Positions 56,867 through 64,000 of a stretch of 64,000 nucleotides of DNA are shown piece by piece (the stretch's first letter is position 1; each line of letters begins with the position of its first letter). Below the pieces are notes generated by a model, which was not told the origin of the DNA, searched no databases, and was given only the letters and a program-made list of their open reading frames with translations. Source of the DNA: Phytoseiulus persimilis (Eukaryota; Arthropoda; Arachnida; Mesostigmata; Phytoseiidae); assembly GCA_037576195.1 (NCBI GenBank), contig CM075103.1, positions 8,804,001 through 8,868,000 of the forward strand, given 5' to 3'. Made by a program: the position numbers and the translations under genes.

Positions 56867-57206
56867 GCCCCCCAGAAAGCCAGATTTCCATTCGGACTCT
56901 CCACTGTATGCGCACGGTGTCGACTTTCCCCACGAGGCATCTGCATTGTCCTACTATGAAAACCAAAGAAGACTGAGGCTTTGCCACCTTTCGTTATTCA
57001 CCCCATAATTATTTTTTCATCCGTTACAATATTAAGTAATCATCGGCATTGAATGCTGGCATTCGCCTGTCTGTGGATTTTGAAATCCGGTCTCGGAAAC
57101 TCGTGAAAAGTCGATGCTGCGCTCATACGAACATTCGCGAAAATTCGGCAAAATGTGAAATATCTGTGAAAATATAGCGACCCTCCAGGTCGTTGTGATC
57201 ATATTG

Positions 57207-57212
57207 AATAAA
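57207..57212 (+). terminator. Candidate polyadenylation signal AATAAA for RIOK3
   Basis: First AATAAA after the RIOK3 stop, 340 nt downstream. Confidence 0.35.
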
Positions 57213-58407
57213 ATTCGTATTGTTGAACGCCGTCCCACTCCCTCCCGAACGGGGCCATCTCTAATTATCAGACAGACCTGGAACCTGTTTGGGTTCGGCC
57301 AGCCACGCGAGCCAAAATGCGATGGGAGGTCCCGACCGTGTTGACAAGTCTGCCACCCAGACACACACGCCGCGCTCCCATTCTGTAGTCCTCGCTTCCC
57401 CTTGGCTGGTCTCAGCCGATCCTGGGGATCGAAGGTCGCGCCTGCCGATGGCTAGAAATCGTGCGGAAGGGATCATTCGTCGAATAGTTCATTTCGTTTA
57501 TTGATAACTTCCTAAAACATCAAACACTGTCCGCTCGATAGACCTCGTGTAGGGAGGCGATGGAAGCCTGCTCGGGCTTCCAGAAATCAACTGTGTGACG
57601 AGCGAGAATCCGCGCGACTGGTCTCAGCTTCTTCCACCAAGGCTTTTGACGCCAGACACGGTACCTGAAAGGGCCGAAGCAGATCGTCAACGATTGGGAT
57701 GCCGACAGTCATTCGTGGATGCAGCTGCTCCCTCCTATGGGGGACCGTGAGCTCGAGAACGCGTCCTAACGAACGAACATGGGTCGATCGATGCCCCCGG
57801 AACTCGACTCTACGAGAGTCGCGTCACGAACCAGAGAAAATGCGTTTTTCAAACGTAACGGTTTTTATTCCTTCCAATCGTTAAATCGAAAAGGTAACCT
57901 CCAACAACGTATCCATCAGCGAGAACAGATCGTCCGCGGTTTTCGAGGAGACCTGATACGGTGCTGAGTCACCGAAGTCAACGTCCGATATTTCTTCAAT
58001 TTGTACTCACCCAAGGAAATAACAAACGCTCCATTTTAGACGATAACTCTTTCCAATATCAACACCGCCGTAATGATTTCTATCCGAATCCTGACCAGTT
58101 CGTCTAGTTGAAAGCACTTCATGACGTGTAATTCGGTTGATAACAAGTGAACCAACTCTACGTAAGCGATTTTAACGGAATTTCTGCGGGTTCTAGATCG
58201 TGAATCACGAGAATCCTGATTAAGAGTTATCAACTCTTAGCTAGCACGACATCACCCTTGACGCGACTGCTGCTCCTGATGTTCCCGCAGACTTCTGTAC
58301 GAGTGTTCACACCGGATAAAGACAGCCGGGGTTCTCAGATAAGGACAGGTTCTAGGCTCGCGCCTGCAAAGTCTTCCTCGACTAAGCACCAGGCATTGGG
58401 CTCCGCT
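57213..58407. other. Convergent intergenic region; no gene seen
   Basis: RIOK3 and PFK converge here. The region presumably holds the PFK 3'UTR. Short ORFs only. Confidence 0.35.
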
Positions 58408-61400
58408 TTAGTTGATGCACGTCTCATTGTAAAGCGCTTCTGCGATGTCTTCGGCGATCGATTGACTGACGCAGAGCGCGGCTCTCTTGCGCTCATCAGC
58501 TGATTTTTCCAGGTAGGCGACAGATGTCGCCAGGGTGTAGAGGAGGGGCCGGAGACACAGCCACCATTGCTCGGTTGGAAGACGAGTCCTGAGGAACAGC
58601 TCGTTACTGCCTGTTCGGAAACTCGATCCGGTTCGGCTGAACGAGCAACCAAAACATGCTAAGCAGGCTCAAGCTCACCGACGTACAAGCACTGTGGTTT
58701 TCATGGGGGGAGGTAGTGTTTGGGTTGCTGTCATCGGACTTCCGCGCATAAAGAAATGTGCCGACGCTCCGCAAAGACGCTTATTCTTCAGTTTCTTAGG
58801 TTATGTCTAAGAGTGCTCAATCACAGCCGGAACTACGTGTTATCACTAACATTCCACTTGAAGCCTCCTCGAGCCTCGCGATGGTTAGGAGTCACGCAAT
58901 TTCCCTGAGGTGGATGGGGAAAATAAGAAAACCAACGAAACATTGCGGAAGCGCAACGAAAATCGTGGAAACCTGAGGCTGAACGCAACGAAAACTCGCC
59001 AGTCAGTCACCGCAACGCGACATATCTCAGAATTCTCGAGCTGGTCTCGATAGTCGTGTAGCATACTTCATATCGAAACATTCACCGTCGATCACGAGAA
59101 AAGGGAGGGCGCAACTCACTTGAAATCGGTGTCTTTTTTCAACTCCTGGATCGGCGAGAATCGGTATTGCCGCTTCACCAGACCGAGTAAAACTGCCGAC
59201 TCCGGTGTCTGCAGACGGGAAAAAAAAACAGTTCGAAATACGAGTCGGAAGATCGTACCAAGGAGTGCTACGGTAAGGGATTGTTCTGGAGAAGAGGAGG
59301 ACTGATTACCTTGCAGAAATCAGGGCCTTTGTTGAGTGCCTCGACGAGGAAGTTCGCGGCTTTTGATGCCATTTTTGTGCCGAAGTTTCTGTCGAAGGGA
59401 GAGGGGCTACCTCCTTGCTGCATGTGGCCGAGGATGTTCTGGCGGGTTGTGAAGATCTCTTTGCCTTCTTCCGAGTACAGTCGATAAATAAAGTCCGTGC
59501 TGTAGTTCTCATTCGCGTTCTCGTTCCGGAGTATCAAGCCTCTCGAAACACCCTCAGACATTTTTGCTTGCATGTGCATGACATCGTTCATGAGGTCCTT
59601 AATCGCGAACTTTTCCTCAAAAATGTAGGCAGCATCCGCACCACCCGCCAGACCAGCCAAGGTCGCCAAATATCCGCAGTAGCCACCCATCGTCTCCACG
59701 ACGAAGACCTGCAGTGATTCAATGAACGTTCGATTTCAGAAGAGCCGAAAATCGAGGGATGCGGAGAATTATCCCCGTTCTTCATGGGAGCTGCGAGAAC
59801 TCGAACTCACCCTCCGTTTCGTGCCCTGAGCTGATTGTCGAATCCTGTCGCAAATTTCTGTGATTTCGTTGAGTGCAGTGTCAGCTCCGAGTGAGAAATC
59901 CGTGCCCGGAACGTTATTGGATATGGTGGCGGGCACAACGCACATGGGAATACACAACTCCGGGAACTGTTCGCGCGCGTCAGCCAACTGCTGCACGGCA
60001 TGGAAGCCTTCGAAGCCTCCAACCACGAGCAGACCCTGGATTTTGAATTTTTTGAGAACCGCCACGACCCGAGGCATTTGTTTGTCGGGCAGCGTCCTTT
60101 TGGTACCGAGGAAAGCTCCGCCCTGACCGACCCAGCCGGCCACGTCGTGCCATTCAACAGGTTTGATATTTTCCTCGAGAAGACCCTCGATTCCCTCGTG
60201 GATTGCCAGTACGGTATCGCCTCGATAGAGGCAGTTCCTCACGAACGATCGCACGGCGGCGTTCATCCCGCAGCATGGAGCTCCCACGTGCATAACGGCA
60301 AACACGAACCCCTGTCTACTTTCGGTGGCGAGTTTCGGTGGTTTCAATCGGGTAAGCATTTTGTATGTCAGCAAGTTGCGCTCGAAAGAAGTTCCTCTGA
60401 GCTTCACGGCGTTCTGCCAATCTTTGTTCGCCATGCACTTCCCGACCTCCTTGGTTTTCTCGACGCACTGCATGAGGGGAACGCGGACGGCTTGATTTCC
60501 GGCAAGCGAAACGACGTACGCCTCGGAGTCGGGAGTCGCTTCGAAGAGCGCGAGGACAGCTTCGGCGCCCATGCGGCAACCGAGAACTCGATCGAAGGCC
60601 GACGGCGAACCTCCGCGCTGCACGTGACCGAGGACAGTGACGCGTGTGTCCTGGTTCAGACGGTCGACGACAACTTTCTTCACGTCGTCTGCTGTGATGG
60701 GTTTCCCTTCTCGATCCATCGCACCCTCTGGAAGGATGACAGAAGGTCTATTTCCGCGGTGGAGACTTGATTCCTCAGCTGGAGCCCGGCGGCGGCGGGA
60801 ATCCATCGGAACTCACCCGCGACGATGATGATGTTCAAGCGTTGTCCACCCTCTCGTTCTCGCAAGAGTTTCGTGCAGAGGATCTCTTGCCAGTTTCCCT
60901 CAGGAGGCCACTCGGGAATGAACACGAAGTCGGCTTCGGAAGCGAGAGCTGCGACCAGAGCCAGGTACCCACAATGCCGTCCCATGACTTCGAGGATGAA
61001 TGTTCTCTGATGAGAGGATGCTGTGGTAACGATCGCGTCGACAGCTTCCAGGATGCGATGCAAAGCCGAGTCGGTTCCTGCAAAGGTTTGACCCTCCTGA
61101 TACACATCAGAACAAAGGATGTAGCCAAGAACTTGTCCAAGCAAGTTCCACCCGACCTGCGGATTCTGACTTGGTTTCGAGAAGACTCACCGATCGTCAT
61201 GTCTGTTCCACAAAAGTCGTTGTCGATTGAGCCGACCATCCCTACGATGTTGAGATGGGAGTGCTTCTTGCGTTCATCCGGTGTTATTTTTCCGGTTTCC
61301 ACGAGCTCGTCGAGAATCGATGACCATTCCCGACGAAATAGGTCAGCTCCCGTGAGGGAACCGTCTCCTCCGATGACGACCAAGTTCGTTATGCCGTGCT

Positions 61401-63467
61401 TGATCAGGTTGTGGGCTGCTCGCAAGCGCCCCTGACGTTCGCGGAAGTCTTTGCATCGCGCAGAGCCGATGATGGTACCGCCTGCACGATGGTTCCAAAC
61501 AAAAGATGCAGTGGATTACACACAAAAAACCTATGGAGCTATCTTGCAGTCTCAGAACGAGCGACGCCATGTTCGCGAACGAAATGGACAGCTGCCGAGC
61601 AAGAGAGTTTCGCAATATCGTTAGGTTTCGCACCTTTGTGGATGATTCCTGACACGGAGACCCAGGTGGCCTCCTCGATCATGGTATCGCCGTCGACCAT
61701 GCCCTGGTAGCCTTCTCGGATGAAGAAAACTCGGGCTCCCAGGTACAACCCCATTCGAACCACCGCGCGCACCGCGGCATTCATCCCTGAAATCGCAGTC
61801 ACCATCTTCTAGGGATCTATCATTCATTTGGCTCAGAGAATATGGAGTGTACGCACTTTCGAGCATTCACATCTATTCACATCCAACCGATTCCGGCGAG
61901 AACCTTCGTGCTTGGTAGCGATCCCCGAGCTGCCGCACCTTCCCCGCTGCACCCCAACAAGAGCTTTCCGCAGCTGTCCCTGGACACCATTTCGATACGT
62001 TGCACAAAGCTCTGGAGGTATGATTCCGAAGCACGACTTGGCACTACGAGGTCTCGATGGCGACGGGTTTCACAATGCACCGGGCTTCGACTTCGCGCTG
62101 CTCTGCCATCATCGATGTTCCTGCCGAGTTCGCGACCGCCCCCACAATGCGGGCCGCGCAGGATACACAGAATAGAGCGGAAAAGTCCCAGAAGGTGGCA
62201 AATCTGGAGATTGATCAGAAAATCATTTGAACGAATCCAGGGGTTGAGCCGAGGATTACGAACGAAAACATATCTCTGTGAAGCTGCGATGAAAGCATGG
62301 TGCCAACGGGTTACGTTCGCGTAAGATCGTTCGCGTTCGCTTTCGGATGCTCTTAGCCGGACCAGTCAACGGGATTGTCTGCAATCGTTCATACCGGAAA
62401 TCTCACTCAAGGGATGGCTTATCAAGACAAATCGATTTCTTGGCGAGAAACGGACCGAAAACATACCGGGGTGAGCCAGAAAAACTCCCTCGTCAAGAGG
62501 CCAATTGGGCCAAGATCGGGTTTCTCTCAACCCCTCAGTTGCAGAACGATCGTTGATTATTTTCTACAATGTTACCGCTGCTTCGAGAGTCCGGGCTCGA
62601 CTTCGCGCAGCTTCTCAATGTTTCGTTTGTGGTCTACGGCCATTAGTTTGCGGTCAGGGGTCGTGCGGAATTCCTCTCACCGATTCGTAATCGTTACAGA
62701 ACTGCCCCTCGGAGAACTTAGCGGGGAGGTGATGAACTATTTTCGCGGGTCGAAACCCAATACTTTCCTTGTCTAATGATCGTCGCCTTGTTGGCTCGGG
62801 GAACAATGGCTAGGAATGATGTGTTTCATCCACATCAAATACAATAGTAATCATCGAGCATTGTGCAGGGAGCTGTCAATAGCAGATTGGAGCACATTTT
62901 CACCGCGAAACCCGCTGACAGTTTTCCAGTTCGGGAATCAACAGTCCTCGGAGAAATACTCCAAACATTGGTCTGCCACGCGTAACCCGAAACGACAATC
63001 GGGACTCAGCCACAACAGCATCGTCACGGATGGGAATCACATGATGGGACCAAGTATCGTGTGGCGGTAAACTCTGAGGAGTCGTATCGGTTGCCCTGAT
63101 TATCGGCTCCGCAAACTAGGAGTGTTCCCGAGTTCAAAGGAATCTTCGACGGGAATTCCAAGAACTTCCACCGACGAATCACGCTGGGGCAATGAACTCC
63201 TCCGCGCGACCCAGCTACTCCGCAATGACATTCAGACGTTGCGTGACCTTCAGAGAACCTCACAAAACCCTCATTCTTGAGAATACTGCGACCCTAAAGA
63301 ATCAGGTAATCCACTCCAGGCCCGAACTTCCCACACAGTGACTTACCTTGGGAATCTCCTCCGGAGGTGAACACCCCGATCACCTTTCCTTTGTGAGCTC
63401 CGGGGTTGAGCCCCTTGGATGCCACGGCCTTGCTCATTGAAGTCGATGAAGAGTTACTCCCGGACAT
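58408..63467 (-). CDS. Pfk: ATP-dependent 6-phosphofructokinase, 8 exons, 803 aa
   Basis: Phosphorylates fructose 6-phosphate to the 1,6-bisphosphate, the committed step of glycolysis; cytosolic, tetrameric in animals. Exons: 63467-63347, 61786-61634, 61481-61191, 61077-60817, 60727-59811, 59708-59310, 59208-59120, 58588-58408 (2,412 nt including TAA; all phases agree). The protein shows the eukaryotic two-lobe fusion. The N-lobe has [51 protein letters not shown] and [13 protein letters not shown]. The C-lobe repeats the fold ([26 protein letters not shown]-type, [59 protein letters not shown]). The catalytic Asp region (DNDFCGTD) and the sugar-phosphate sites are intact. The N-terminal Ser-rich leader ([11 protein letters not shown]) precedes the lobe. 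The C-terminal exon reads [15 protein letters not shown] and ends ALYNETCIN. Length is close to animal enzymes (about 780-800). Intron 1 is 1,560 bp. Confidence 0.97.
61787..63346 (-). other. PFK intron 1
   Basis: This 1,560-bp intron is far longer than the other PFK introns (89-531 bp). It holds no recognisable exon or repeat. A regulatory role or alternative first exon is possible but unsupported. Confidence 0.6.
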
Positions 63468-64000
63468 GTTTAGGTCTTCGAATTTTGGATGAATCTCGGA
63501 GTTTCCGGGACTCTGAGTCTCCTCTGCGACACCCGTCTAACCTTGCTCTGATGTTTACGTGCAGAGCTCTGCGAACAGGCGGGCTGAGTGGCAGGTCGAG
63601 GAGCGGTGGTGGTTCCTCGACACCACAGACAATACAGACCACCGAGAGGGAGGGCGATGTCGTCTGCTACAGCACTGAGCAACCTCACTCTTCAGTGGCT
63701 CAATCAGCTTAAGATCTCGGTGTCGGGAGGTTCTGGCATCCCACGATGCATGAATTGTTTCCTGAACTGTCAGTGACCTTCGAGGGTTAACAGCTGATCA
63801 GACGACAGCGTGGAGAAAGCCCGCGGTCGCGCGCTGCGCCGAGGAAGTGACGAATGGATGGATGCGCGGCGTGGAAACGACGGCGAGCTTCAGCGGCTCT
63901 GTTTGTCGCCCACGAAACATGCTTTCATTGTTTTTCGCAAACCAAGAAACCTGGTCGATGAACCACGGTTGATTACACGCTAAATAGTACGAGCTCTCAG
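63468..64000 (-). promoter_or_regulatory. PFK 5' flank (UTR/promoter region)
   Basis: Upstream of the PFK ATG. No TATA box or other element is clear enough to name. Confidence 0.3.

Noticed and set aside
60000-61435. Long plus-strand ORFs opposite PFK
   Set aside because: Antisense shadows of PFK exons 3-5, running across verified splice sites.

Overview
The window is eukaryotic nuclear DNA, most likely from an arthropod. Multi-exon genes with canonical GT/AG introns (mostly 80-530 bp), animal-type phosphofructokinase, RIO kinase 3 and a CENP-E-like kinesin, together with mariner, Tc3-like, Helitron, hAT-type and non-LTR elements, rule out a bacterium or phage. A compact, GC-balanced chelicerate genome (mite or tick) fits best, but that placement is inference.

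Layout. 0-9 kb holds gene pieces and decayed repeats: exons of a multi-pass membrane protein, a retrotransposon fragment (3.5-5.6 kb, minus), two exons of isopentenyl-diphosphate isomerase without its C-terminal part (6.9-7.5 kb, minus) and the haem-binding exon of a cytochrome P450 (8.6-8.9 kb, minus). 9.7-12 kb is tandem-repeat DNA (168-bp and about 180-bp monomers), followed by a broken Tc3-like transposase gene.

12.85-31.7 kb is a tandem segmental duplication. Copy A (12,851-23,213) and copy B (23,672-31,733) each carry one intact intronless 474-codon gene (18,898 and 27,405). Copy A has acquired two insertions that copy B lacks, so B preserves both empty sites: a 357-bp foldback element with 8-bp target duplications, and a 1,925-bp non-autonomous Helitron filled with about 38 copies of a 45-bp minisatellite. 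33.5-38 kb is a second repeat zone: a retrotransposon split by an inverted array of the same 45-bp minisatellite, followed by another piece of the duplicated region.

38.6-45.6 kb carries two more divergent members of the same intronless family on the minus strand, with an intact mariner (42,488-43,771) between them. All four members share a basic NLS-like N-terminus, a conserved core, a degenerate ankyrin-like stretch and a C-terminal SOCS-box-like segment. Each also has a splice acceptor 17-23 nt upstream of the ATG. This looks like a lineage-specific expanding family of putative nuclear ubiquitin-ligase adaptors and is the most interesting content here.

47.8-63.5 kb is ordinary gene-bearing DNA: a 10-exon CENP-E-like kinesin (988 codons, minus), RIOK3 (plus) and an 8-exon 6-phosphofructokinase (803 codons, minus). 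For the kinesin and PFK the exon lengths sum to a multiple of three and all splice phases agree, so these models are firm. The housekeeping genes do not form a functional cluster with the repeat-rich left half.
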